A stretch of DNA of 64,000 bases, taken from the NCBI GenBank assembly GCA_965220695.1, contig OZ244838.1, positions 2,294,001-2,358,000 on the forward strand, given 5' to 3'. The translations under genes and the position numbers were made by a program. The notes beneath the pieces were generated by a model that saw only the letters and a program-made list of their open reading frames with translations, did not search any database and was not told the origin of the DNA. Below are positions 26,760 through 36,783 of this stretch, one piece after another. The DNA is from UBA9620 sp965220695 (GTDB lineage: Bacteria; Acidobacteriota; Vicinamibacteria; Vicinamibacterales; UBA8438). Every line of letters begins with the position of its first letter. The first letter of the stretch is position 1.

Positions 26760-27224
26760 TCAGGGGCCGCCGTCGGCCGAGCCCAGATCCACCCTGGTCA
26801 GATTCAGAAGCGTCTGGCCATCGGCGAATGCGCCGGCGTAGGTCTCGTACAACGTCTGCACCTCCGTCGGAAACGCCTCGTTGAGAATCCGGGGCACCCA
26901 GTAGTCGACGCCGGGAACCACCGGATCCAGTACCGAAATATACAGGAACGCGTCGCCCGCGAGTAACTCCTCCGCCCGGTACAGCGTCCATCCGGCCGCC
27001 TGTCTCCGCCGATCGGCCTGCTCGCTCGTCGTGAGCGCCTCACCCACGCGGGTCATGATCTCCTCGAAGTCCTCGCTCCGTTCAGTCTGCACGTAGCTGA
27101 GAATCAAGCCGACGTCTGCGGTGAACACCCGCGGCACCGGTTGCGCCGCGGTGCCCTGGGCCGCGCCCCAGGCGATCCCGGCCGCCAACGCCGCCAGCAC
27201 CGCCGCCAACGAACGCCGCCGCAT
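26760..27224 (-). CDS. Exported protein, unknown function (paralogue 2)
   Basis: A 154-residue protein with a signal-like start (MRRRSLAAVLAALAAGIAWG) and a soluble domain carrying FLYISVLDPVVPGVDY, the same motif as in the protein at 26151, and a similar C-terminal segment (TYAGAFADGQTLLNLTRV compared with SYTSALAPGAYALNLTSV). The middle FEEIMTRVGEAL matches YERFMRAYGETL. The common ancestor is clear, the family is not. It is separated from its paralogue by about 100 bases that contain the paralogue's promoter. Confidence 0.72.
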   Translation of the reverse strand: MRRRSLAAVLAALAAGIAWGAAQGTAAQPVPRVFTADVGLILSYVQTERSEDFEEIMTRVGEALTTSEQADRRRQAAGWTLYRAEELLAGDAFLYISVLDPVVPGVDYWVPRILNEAFPTEVQTLYETYAGAFADGQTLLNLTRVDLGSADGGP

Positions 27225-27322
27225 CAGACCCGTGAGTCGATCGAACCGTGATTGCGCAGACAATCGTACAGCCGCTTCCGGATCCGCTGCCCGGCAGCCG
27301 CCAGCGGCCAGCCCCGGCGCCA

Positions 27323-28498
27323 TCACACGAACACCTGCATCACTTCGTTGGCGAGCAGCATGCCCCGCCGCGTCAGCCGCAATCGGTCCGCGTCGCGAAT
27401 CAGGAGTCCGGCGTCCAGACAGGGTACCAGTTCATGACCCCAGCGCGCCCAGGCATCCACGCCGTACCGGCGCCGGACCTGGACCAGATCGACACCGTCC
27501 GACAGACGCAGTCCCAGGAACATCATATCGGCCAGACGATCCTCCGCCGACAGCGCCTGCCGAGCCGCCACCGGACTGCGCCCTTGCGCCAGGCGATCGA
27601 CATAACCGCCGATGTCAGCCACGTTGCGCCAGCGCAGACCGCCGCGCGTCGAGTGCGCGCCGCAACCGAACCCCACCCATGCGCCGTCGGACCAGTACTT
27701 CAGGTTGTGCCGGGACCGCCGGCCGGGTCTGGCCACGTTCGATATTTCGTACTGCCGGTAGCCGGCAGCCTCGAGGCGTTCGACACCGGCGAGATACATC
27801 TCGGCGGCGCGATCCTCTGGCGCCTGCGTCCAGCCCCCGCGGGCCATGTCCTCACGCAGCGGCGCGTTGGGATAGAGCTCCAGCAAATAGAGCGAGGCAT
27901 GGTCCGGACCCAGATCGATCAGCGTCTCTACCGACTCCAACCAATGCGGTACGGTCTGCTCCGGCAGCCACGCCATGAGGTCCATGCTGATATCGTCGAA
28001 TCCGGCGGCGCGCGCCTGCCCGAACGCCTCGATCGCCCGGGCCGCACCGTGCAACCGGCCGAGACGCTGCAGTTCTGCATCGCGAAACGACTGGACACCC
28101 AGACTGATGCGGGTCACCCCCGCCTCCCGATACCCGGCCAGGCGGTCCAGCGACGCTGATTCCGGGTTCATCTCGAGCGTAATCTCGGCGCACGGGTCGA
28201 GGTCGGCCGCGGTGCGGCAGCGGTCAATCACCTCCGCCACCTCGTCGGGATCGAGCATCGACGGCGTCCCGCCGCCAAAAAACAGCGTGTCGACCGCGCC
28301 AAGATCGCGGCTGCCGGCTATTTCGCGTCCCAGCGCCTGGAGATACCGCTGCTTGAGCGCGGCGTCGTAGAGCCGGCGGTTGAAGTTGCAGTAGTTGCAG
28401 ATCGCTTCGCAGAACGGGATATGCACATACAGGCCGAGCGAGCCGTTCACGGTGTTCGGCGCCGACGCCCGGCGGTCGTCGCGCCGCACGCCCATCAT
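27323..28498 (-). CDS. hemW: HemW-type radical-SAM heme chaperone
   Basis: A 391-residue radical-SAM protein of the HemN/HemW group. The CxxxCxxC cluster is present in IPFCEAICNYCNFNRR, followed by TLFFGGGTPSML and the GVQSFRDAELQRLGRLH block. The length and the NFN/R sequence after the cluster fit HemW, which delivers heme, better than the oxygen-independent coproporphyrinogen oxidase HemN. It overlaps the downstream DnaC-like gene by four bases. Confidence 0.88.
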   Translation of the reverse strand: MMGVRRDDRRASAPNTVNGSLGLYVHIPFCEAICNYCNFNRRLYDAALKQRYLQALGREIAGSRDLGAVDTLFFGGGTPSMLDPDEVAEVIDRCRTAADLDPCAEITLEMNPESASLDRLAGYREAGVTRISLGVQSFRDAELQRLGRLHGAARAIEAFGQARAAGFDDISMDLMAWLPEQTVPHWLESVETLIDLGPDHASLYLLELYPNAPLREDMARGGWTQAPEDRAAEMYLAGVERLEAAGYRQYEISNVARPGRRSRHNLKYWSDGAWVGFGCGAHSTRGGLRWRNVADIGGYVDRLAQGRSPVAARQALSAEDRLADMMFLGLRLSDGVDLVQVRRRYGVDAWARWGHELVPCLDAGLLIRDADRLRLTRRGMLLANEVMQVFV

Positions 28499-29331
28499 CC
28501 GCCGGCGCGTCCACCGGTCCAGCCAAGGTCGGGGCTGTCCCGCTTGAGCTGCGCCCTGGCCCGGACGGAGGCCCGCGCCGGCAGCTTGCGGCGCGGCTGC
28601 GTTTTCCAGGCCTTGGACAGTTCGCTGCCGGTGGGCGGCCCTTCCACGAAACCCCGATAGTCAGGTCCCGCGTATTCGAGAAACTCGCACATTTCCCGCA
28701 GACGCGAATGCATGCGAAACCCGACTCGAACCAGCAGCGAGTCAAGATCACCCTCATCGGGGACGTCCTCATAATTCGACGTGAAGATGGTCGGCCGGCG
28801 GTCGTTGTAGCGGGTGTTCACGATGAGGTTCATGGTCTCTTCGACCCAGTCCGTCAGCCGCTCGGCGCCGAGGTCATCGAGCACGAGCAGTTCGGCGTCC
28901 ATGACAGGCCGCAGGATGTCCACCTCGGCGGTTCGGGTGACGGGATTGTAGGTGCTGCGGATGGTGCTGAGCAGGCTGCGGATGTCGTAGTACAGGCCAC
29001 GCGCCCCCTTTTCGAGCACCACCTGCTTCAACGCCGAGACCGCGATGTGGGTCTTGCCGATACCTGGCGGACCGATCAGCAGCAACCCCTTGTCCACGAC
29101 CGGAAAGTCATCGATGAAACGCCGCGTGCGTTCGACTGCCCGGAGCAACCGTGCATTGTCGTAGGTCACGAAGGACGCGAGGTCGCAACTGCGATATCGC
29201 GGCGGAATCTTCGCGACCGACAGCAAGGTCTGCGCAACGCGCTCCCGCCAGCACGAGCAACGCTCGACCCGTCCCGAATCGCCGCCGGATACGGCGCGCC
29301 AGCCGGTGTCGTGACAGAGTGTGCAGGGCAT
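28495..29331 (-). CDS. DnaC/IstB-like AAA+ ATPase with N-terminal zinc motif
   Basis: A 278-residue ATPase resembling the helicase loader DnaC. An N-terminal metal motif (CTLC then CSCW at about residues 3-30) precedes Walker A LLIGPPGIGKTH and Walker B LLVLDDLGAE; sensor-type segment TIFTSNYEDV follows. The start at 29331 is chosen because it begins the zinc motif; longer in-frame starts exist. It is coupled to hemW. A role in primosome loading is likely from family; no transposase is adjacent, so an IS helper (IstB) is less likely. Confidence 0.83.
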   Translation of the reverse strand: MPCTLCHDTGWRAVSGGDSGRVERCSCWRERVAQTLLSVAKIPPRYRSCDLASFVTYDNARLLRAVERTRRFIDDFPVVDKGLLLIGPPGIGKTHIAVSALKQVVLEKGARGLYYDIRSLLSTIRSTYNPVTRTAEVDILRPVMDAELLVLDDLGAERLTDWVEETMNLIVNTRYNDRRPTIFTSNYEDVPDEGDLDSLLVRVGFRMHSRLREMCEFLEYAGPDYRGFVEGPPTGSELSKAWKTQPRRKLPARASVRARAQLKRDSPDLGWTGGRAGG

Positions 29332-29398
29332 GTCGAGGTACCCGCAGATGGTCGCGCCGCGCCGGCACAGTCGGCCGCGGCGCCGGTTATCTGACCGA

Positions 29399-29890
29399 TC
29401 AGTGTCGCCGGATGCCCGCGCCGGCCGGCCGGTCGCCGCCGGTCTCCGCGTGGACGGCACGCGGGGCCGGGTCGTCGCCGCGCGGCCGCGGGTCGGCGCG
29501 CACCAAATCGGTCGGCGACGATCTTATCAGGGCCGTACCCAATCGCTGCTCCCAATCTCCCAGACCACGTGCGAGTTCACGCTTGGCATAGCTCATGAAC
29601 TCGTTGACCTCTTCCTGCATGCGGTCCATCTTGAGACGCATGTTGAGAATGATCTCGACCCCGGCCAGGTTCACGCCAAGTTCCCGCGTCAACGAAAGGA
29701 TGGTCTCGAGCTGCTGCAGGTCCTCGTCGGAGTACAACCGGGTGTTACCCTCGGTTCGCGAAGGGGTCAGCAATCCCTCGCGTTCGTACATCCGCAGGGT
29801 CTGAGGATGGATATCGTACCGTCTGGCGACGGCGCTGATCATGTAATAGCCCTCGGTTCCCGTCCCTGGCATCGCTGACTCGCTTTCCAC
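29399..29890 (-). CDS. hspR: MerR-family heat-shock repressor HspR
   Basis: A 163-residue regulator with a winged helix-turn-helix (YYMISAVARRYDIHPQTLRM then YEREGLLTPSRTEGNTRLYS) and a coiled-coil dimerisation helix (about 80-115). HspR represses dnaK operons and often needs DnaK as co-repressor; its place directly after dnaK and dnaJ supports that. The start is GTG at 29890, with an ATG six codons in as an alternative. Its stop is 67 bases from the DnaC-like gene. I could not find a consensus HAIR operator by eye. Confidence 0.86.
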   Translation of the reverse strand: MESESAMPGTGTEGYYMISAVARRYDIHPQTLRMYEREGLLTPSRTEGNTRLYSDEDLQQLETILSLTRELGVNLAGVEIILNMRLKMDRMQEEVNEFMSYAKRELARGLGDWEQRLGTALIRSSPTDLVRADPRPRGDDPAPRAVHAETGGDRPAGAGIRRH

Positions 29891-29897
29891 TGTGCCC

Positions 29898-29991
29898 GGC
29901 AGCCCGTGGTGAAACCGCGCGCAGCACCGCGACCTGGTCGCAACGATGCTGCGCCGGTCGAATGCAGCGGAGATTTCGCCGCGGGCTGCTA
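29898..29991. repeat. Dispersed terminal-inverted repeat element, copy B
   Basis: A 94-bp short-form copy with ends GGCAGCCCGTGGTGAAACCG and CGCCGCGGGCTGCTA, lying exactly between the hspR start and the dnaJ stop. The terminal CTA is the dnaJ stop codon TAG on the minus strand. The interior resembles copy E at 53642. Confidence 0.82.
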
Positions 29992-31080
29992 CCCGGGCAG
30001 TTCCGCACGCACGTCCTCGGAATTGATCCGGCCGAACTCACGCATCAGTTCCTTCGACCGCTCGTCCAATATTCGCGGCAGCACGATTTGCACGCTGATC
30101 ACCAGATCACCAGGATTGCCGGTGTGCGGCGACGGCGCGCCCCGATCCCGCAGACGGAACCGTTGACCGGACTGGGTGCCAGGCGGAACGCGCACCGTGG
30201 CCTGACCGTCGATCGTGGGCACGGTGACACGCGCCCCGAGCGCCGCCTCATGGACCGCCACCGGAACGACAAGCTGCAGGTCGTCGCCGTCGCGCTCGAA
30301 GAGCGGATGCGGCGCGACCGCGACCGTGACATACAGGTCGCCGGTGGCCGCGTCGCGCCGCCCGGCACTCCCCCGCCCGGCAATCCGCAGCCGCGTGCCG
30401 TCGGAGATGCCGGCCGGCACCAGAATCTCGACCGTCTCGGCGCGCGACACCAGCCCCTCGGTCCGGCAGACGCTGCAGGGCCGCTCACGCCGGCGACCAG
30501 ATCCTCCGCACTGCGCGCACGCGCGCGAGAACACCATGTGCCCGCGGGTCCAGCGCGACTGACCGGTCCCGGCACATCCGGGACAGCGGCTCTCGGCGAC
30601 GCGCCGGACGCCGGACCCGCCACAGGCGGGACAACGGGTGACGCGGGTCAGCGTCAGCTCGCGGCGTCCTCCCCGGATCGCATCCGTAAACTCGAGGTTG
30701 AGTGTCGCATGCAGATCGACTGCCTGCGAGGGCGAGTCCTCGCCCGCGTCGGCCGCTGAACGGGCAAAGACGTCGGCGAACAGATCACCGAACGTCGAGG
30801 CGGACTCACCGGTGGTGGACGCGGAAAAGTCGAACCCCTGGAATTGGACCCCCCCCACCGCGGGAGCCTCGGCGCGGTCACCATGGACATCGTAGTCCTG
30901 CCGGCGTTCCGGGTTGATCAGCGTCTCGTAGGCCATCGTGACACGCCTGAAGAACGCTGCCGCTTCCTGGTCTCCCGGGTTGATGTCCGGATGGTACCTC
31001 CGAGCCAGTCGGCGATATGCCCGTTTCACGTCGTTTGCCGACGCGGAGCGGTCGACACCGAGAATGACGTAGAAGTCCAT
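29989..31080 (-). CDS. dnaJ: Chaperone DnaJ
   Basis: A 363-residue type I J-protein that stimulates DnaK. The J domain has YHPDINPGD (HPD motif), followed by a Gly/Phe-rich linker and four CxxCxGxG-type repeats (CPACGGSG, CPGCAGTG, CAQCGGSG, CSVCRTEG), then the two C-terminal substrate domains. The glycine-rich region is short. It follows dnaK by 8 bases. Its stop codon is the last triplet of the adjoining repeat element. Confidence 0.94.
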   Translation of the reverse strand: MDFYVILGVDRSASANDVKRAYRRLARRYHPDINPGDQEAAAFFRRVTMAYETLINPERRQDYDVHGDRAEAPAVGGVQFQGFDFSASTTGESASTFGDLFADVFARSAADAGEDSPSQAVDLHATLNLEFTDAIRGGRRELTLTRVTRCPACGGSGVRRVAESRCPGCAGTGQSRWTRGHMVFSRACAQCGGSGRRRERPCSVCRTEGLVSRAETVEILVPAGISDGTRLRIAGRGSAGRRDAATGDLYVTVAVAPHPLFERDGDDLQLVVPVAVHEAALGARVTVPTIDGQATVRVPPGTQSGQRFRLRDRGAPSPHTGNPGDLVISVQIVLPRILDERSKELMREFGRINSEDVRAELPG

Positions 31081-31087
31081 GGTTCCG

Positions 31088-33004
<1,917 letters not shown>

Positions 33005-33075
33005 GACACCACTTCCTGAAAGAGATTATGAAAGATGGACAGCGCTTGACTGCTCCACGATGTAATGCGTTTGTG

Positions 33076-33104
33076 ATTATAAAATATGAGTGCACGTTTG
33101 TAAA
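33076..33104 (-). promoter_or_regulatory. Sigma-70 promoter for dnaK-dnaJ-hspR
   Basis: On the minus strand TTTACA and a consensus TATAAT are separated by exactly 17 bases, in an AT-rich island about 70 bases before the dnaK ATG. This is the strongest promoter in the window. An AGTCAAG half-site lies downstream in the leader and resembles half of the HAIR operator used by HspR, but the second half is not evident. Confidence 0.75.
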
Positions 33105-33294
33105 TTATCAAGGTCTGGCGCGCGCCCCGCTGATCTGCGAGAACGGCGCCTGCGGCCGTCTCGCTCCATGAATTGTGCTCCCCGACGGGCCGGGGACACC
33201 TGCCCGCCGCGCGACGCAGGTATCGTCTGTCGGCTGTACCGCAAATCCCCGGTGTTCAATTCCTGAATGCCCGGCAACAGGCAGGCGGGGCTGC

Positions 33295-33300
33295 TAGAAT
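33295..33300 (+). promoter_or_regulatory. Candidate -10 box for a leaderless pbp mRNA
   Basis: TGCTAGAAT fits an extended -10 (TAGAAT core at these positions). It ends seven bases before the ATG at 33308, so transcription would begin at or next to the start codon. Confidence 0.4.
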
Positions 33301-33307
33301 AGGCGTG

Positions 33308-35596
33308 ATGGGGACCAGACAGGCACGAACGCACAATCGGTTCGTTGAACCGTTCAAGATGCTCTTCGGCCTCGCCGTTGCAGCTCTCGCGGGCGGCGTC
33401 GGCGGCGCGATCTTCGCCTACTCGCCGGACCTGCACGCCGTCTCGACGCTCGACGACTATACCCCGAGCACCATCACCCGGGTCTATGCGGCCGGCGGGG
33501 AGGTCATCGGGCAATTCGCCACCGAACAGCGGGTGATCATCGGTTCGGACGACATTCCGGACGTGCTGCGTCAGGCAATCATCTCGTCCGAGGACGCTCA
33601 GTTCTTCGACCACTTCGGCTTCGATCTGCGGCGGTTGGGCATCACTGTGGTCCAGAACGTGCTGCGCCAGCGGCGGCGCGGCGCCAGCACCCTCACAATG
33701 CAACTGGCCCGGCACGTGTCGCTGGGCGGAGCCGACCCGCTCGGCATCGAGAAGCGCTGGCTGCGGAAGTTCAACGAGGCGCTCCTGACAATCCAGATCG
33801 AGAAGCGATACACCAAACGCGAGATCCTCACCCTGTACTGCAACCAGATGTATCTTGGCAGCGGCGCGTATGGCGTCGAGGCCGCCGCCCGTCTCTACTT
33901 CGGCAAAACGGCGCTTGAACTGGAACTCGCCGAAGCGGCGCTGATCGCCGGCATCTTCCAGACTCCCTCCCGGCAGAGCCCGCTCAGGAATCCGGATCTG
34001 GCGCGCCAACGGCGCAACTACGTGCTGGCCAGGATGTCCGACAACGGCTACATCACCGCGGCCGAAGCCGAGGCGGCCATGGCCAGCGACGTCGTGCTCA
34101 CCGAGCGCACCCCGCGGCGCCCGACGATTGGACCCTATTTCGTGGAGGAAATCCGGCAGTACCTGGAAGCGACCTACGGCGTCAGCTCGCTGTACGAGGA
34201 TGGGTTGGAAGTGCACACGACGCTCGATGTCCGACTGCAGAAAGCTGCGGATGCGGCGGTCGAACACTGGCTGCGGGTGATCGACAAGCGCCAGGGGTAT
34301 CGCCGGCCGACGCACAACGTGGAGGAGGATGGCGGGACGGTCGACGAGTACGAAGACCGGCGCTGGCAGTTCACGATCAGCGCGGGCGACGTCGTCCCCG
34401 CCGTCGTGACCGGCACTGACGGAGGGGCGCTTCACGCGCGGCTGGGGCGCTACACGACCGTCATCTCGCGCGACGGGTTCAACTGGACGCGCCGGACCCG
34501 CGGTGCGCAGCTCGTCAGCCGCGGTGACCTCATCGAGGTGCGCGTGCTGGCGCTCGACGACGACGCCGGTGTGGCCACGACCGAACTCGAGCAGGAACCA
34601 GAGGTCGAGGCCGCGTTGCTGGCGCTCGACAATCGCACCGGCCAGGTACTGGCGATGGTCGGCGGGTACGACTTCGACCGCAGCAAATTCAACCGCGCGA
34701 CCCAGGCCAAACGGCAACTCGGGTCACTGTTCAAGGGCATCGTCTACACCGCGGCGATTGACCAGGGCTACACCGCCGTGTCGATGATCATGGACGAACC
34801 GGTCAGCTACGACCCGGGACCGGGCCAGCCGCCTTACGAGCCGTCCAATTACACGAACGAGTTTCTCGGCCCCATCACGCTGCGCACCGCCCTGGAGAAA
34901 TCGATCAACGTGCCGGCGGTGAAATTGATGTACGAGATGGGTCCGGACACCGTCGTCGCCTACGCGCCGCAGTTCGGCATCTGGTCGGAGGTGCCGCCCC
35001 TGCTGTCGGTGGCGCTGGGGTCGGCCGAGACGACGCTCACGGAGATCACCAACGCCTACTCGGTCTTTCCGAACCGCGGCGTGCGGATGACGCCGTATCA
35101 GATCACCCGCATTGCCGACCGCGAGGGCAAGGTCCTCGAGGAAAACCGGCCGGAAGCGCATGACACGATCCGGGCCGACACCGCCTACGTGATGCTGAAC
35201 CTGTTGCGGGGCGTGGTTGAACGGGGCACGGGTCGCAGCGCGCGGTCGCTGGCTTGGCCGGTCGGAGGCAAGACCGGCACGGTCGACGACTTCACCGACG
35301 GCTGGTTCGTCGGCTTCGATCCAGACATCACCGTCGGGGTCTGGGTCGGCTTCGATCAGAAACGCTCGCTCGGAGAAGGCCAGGACGGCGCGTCGGTGGC
35401 GCTGCCCATCTGGCGCGACTTCATGCAGGTCTACATCCAGGACCGCCCGGCCCCGGGAGGGTTCATCCCGCCAGACAACATCGTGCTCGTGGCGGTGGAC
35501 GGCGCGACCGGCGCGGTGAGCGAGCCGTGGGCGCCCAACGCCATCCGGGAGACGTTCATCGCCGGCACCCAGCCAGGCAGCCGCTTCGAGCCCTGA
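33308..35596 (+). CDS. Class A penicillin-binding protein 1A
   Basis: A 762-residue bifunctional peptidoglycan synthase. A membrane anchor (LFGLAVAALAGGVGGAIFAY) is followed by a GT51 glycosyltransferase with SSEDAQFFDHFGFDLRRL, GASTLTMQLARHVSLG and KRYTKREILTLYCNQMYLG. The transpeptidase half has the SxxK motif in QLGSLFKGIVY, SIN in EKSINVPAVK, and GGKTGTVDDFTDGWFVGF. The ATG at 33308 gives the expected short cytoplasmic tail; an upstream ATG at 33173 is discounted. It is divergent from dnaK and convergent with prfB. Confidence 0.94.
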   Translation: MGTRQARTHNRFVEPFKMLFGLAVAALAGGVGGAIFAYSPDLHAVSTLDDYTPSTITRVYAAGGEVIGQFATEQRVIIGSDDIPDVLRQAIISSEDAQFFDHFGFDLRRLGITVVQNVLRQRRRGASTLTMQLARHVSLGGADPLGIEKRWLRKFNEALLTIQIEKRYTKREILTLYCNQMYLGSGAYGVEAAARLYFGKTALELELAEAALIAGIFQTPSRQSPLRNPDLARQRRNYVLARMSDNGYITAAEAEAAMASDVVLTERTPRRPTIGPYFVEEIRQYLEATYGVSSLYEDGLEVHTTLDVRLQKAADAAVEHWLRVIDKRQGYRRPTHNVEEDGGTVDEYEDRRWQFTISAGDVVPAVVTGTDGGALHARLGRYTTVISRDGFNWTRRTRGAQLVSRGDLIEVRVLALDDDAGVATTELEQEPEVEAALLALDNRTGQVLAMVGGYDFDRSKFNRATQAKRQLGSLFKGIVYTAAIDQGYTAVSMIMDEPVSYDPGPGQPPYEPSNYTNEFLGPITLRTALEKSINVPAVKLMYEMGPDTVVAYAPQFGIWSEVPPLLSVALGSAETTLTEITNAYSVFPNRGVRMTPYQITRIADREGKVLEENRPEAHDTIRADTAYVMLNLLRGVVERGTGRSARSLAWPVGGKTGTVDDFTDGWFVGFDPDITVGVWVGFDQKRSLGEGQDGASVALPIWRDFMQVYIQDRPAPGGFIPPDNIVLVAVDGATGAVSEPWAPNAIRETFIAGTQPGSRFEP

Positions 35597-35618
35597 CGCG
35601 GCGCCGGCGTGCCACGCC

Positions 35619-36738
35619 TCACACCGCCGCGCCGTCGCCGGCCGCCTTCTGCATCAGGTAGGCCTTGATGAACGGGTCGAAGTCCCCGTCGAGGACGCGC
35701 TCGACGGCTCCCACCTCGACTTTCGTGCGCACGTCCTTGACCATCTGGTAGGGGTGCAGCACATAGCTGCGTATCTGGCTGCCGAACGCGTTCGCTTTCT
35801 TCTGTCCTCCCAGTTCGTCCAGTTTCTCCTGCTGCTCCTGCAGTCGGCGGTCGTACAATCTGGCCTTCAGCACCTTCATGGCGGCGTCGCGGTTGCGGTG
35901 CTGTGACCGCTCGTTCTGGCAGGACACCACGATGTTGGTCGGCAGGTGCGTAATGCGCACGGCCGAGTCGGTGACGTTGACGTGCTGTCCGCCCGCGCCA
36001 CTCGACCGGTAGGTATCGACCCGCAGGTCTTTCTCGTCGATCTCGACCTCCACGTCCTCGGGCAGTTCGGGCCACGCATACACTGACGCGAACGACGTGT
36101 GCCGGCGCGCCGCCTGGTCGAACGGAGAGATCCGCACCAGCCGGTGCACACCAACCTCGGCCATCAGCAACCCGTAGGCATGGTCGCCCGTGACGGTCAT
36201 CGCTGCCGCTTTGATGCCGGCCTCGTCACCGGGCTGCCATTCGAGGACGTCGACCGTGAAGTTGCGCCGCTCGGCCCAGCGGAGATACGCCCGGGCGAGC
36301 ATCTCGGCCCAATCCTGGGATTCGGTGCCGCCCGCACCAGGATGAATCGTCAGGATGGCGTTCTTGTCATCATGCTCGCCGCCAAGCATCTTCTTGATTT
36401 CGCCGTTCTCCACCTCGGTGGCGAGGGCGTCGAGCCCCGCTTCGAGATCATCCGCCACATCCTCGCCCTGTCCGGCCCAGTCGACCAAAACCGCCAGGTC
36501 GGCAGCCTTCCGCTGGAGCGACTCTGCCAGGTCCTTCTCGCCCTGGAGTCGCCGGCGGCGGCGCAGCACCTCCTGCGCCTGCTCGGGAACCTTCCAGAGT
36601 TCGGGTGCCGCCGCGCGCACTTCGAGCGCGGTCAGTTCCTCCGCTGCCTGTGGGGTGTCAAAGATAGCCCCGCAAGGCTTCCGTACGCTCCACGAGGTCT
36701 CCATATCGCCGAATCTGCTCTTCAAGTGCTACTGCCAT
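35619..36738 (-). CDS. prfB: Peptide chain release factor 2 with programmed +1 frameshift
   Basis: RF2, about 372 residues, encoded in two frames. A good AGGAGG site precedes the ATG at 36738, which reads 26 codons to GYL and then hits an in-frame TGA at 36658-36660. A +1 shift at CTT TGA C continues as DTPQAAEELTAL to the end at 35619. The GGQ loop is intact in SSGAGGQHVNVTD, as are the IHPGAGGTESQDWAEML and QNERSQHRNRDAAMKVL segments. Low RF2 slows UGA termination and promotes the shift, so the site autoregulates RF2. A gene finder that ignores the shift will start this gene at an incorrect upstream-truncated codon. Confidence 0.95.
36657..36673 (-). promoter_or_regulatory. prfB programmed frameshift site
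   Basis: The minus strand reads GCGGGGCTATCTTTGAC: the slippery CTT-TGA-C heptamer with an upstream GGGG Shine-Dalgarno-like spacer, closely matching the classical RF2 site. Confidence 0.93.
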
Positions 36739-36783
36739 GGTTATCCTCCTTGGGTCCCGCACATGGGCACGTGCCGCGACCGC

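Noticed and set aside
28495..29331. IstB transposition helper
   Set aside because: No IstA transposase or IS ends flank it; the zinc motif and operon with hemW fit a DnaC-like loader better.
33005..33075. A complete HAIR operator (CTTGAGT-N7-ACTCAAG) before dnaK
   Set aside because: Only one AGTCAAG-like half-site is seen; the partner half is missing at the required spacing.
33077..34717. A 546-codon minus-strand frame opposite the penicillin-binding protein gene
   Set aside because: The plus strand carries the complete GT51 and transpeptidase motifs, so the minus frame is a shadow.
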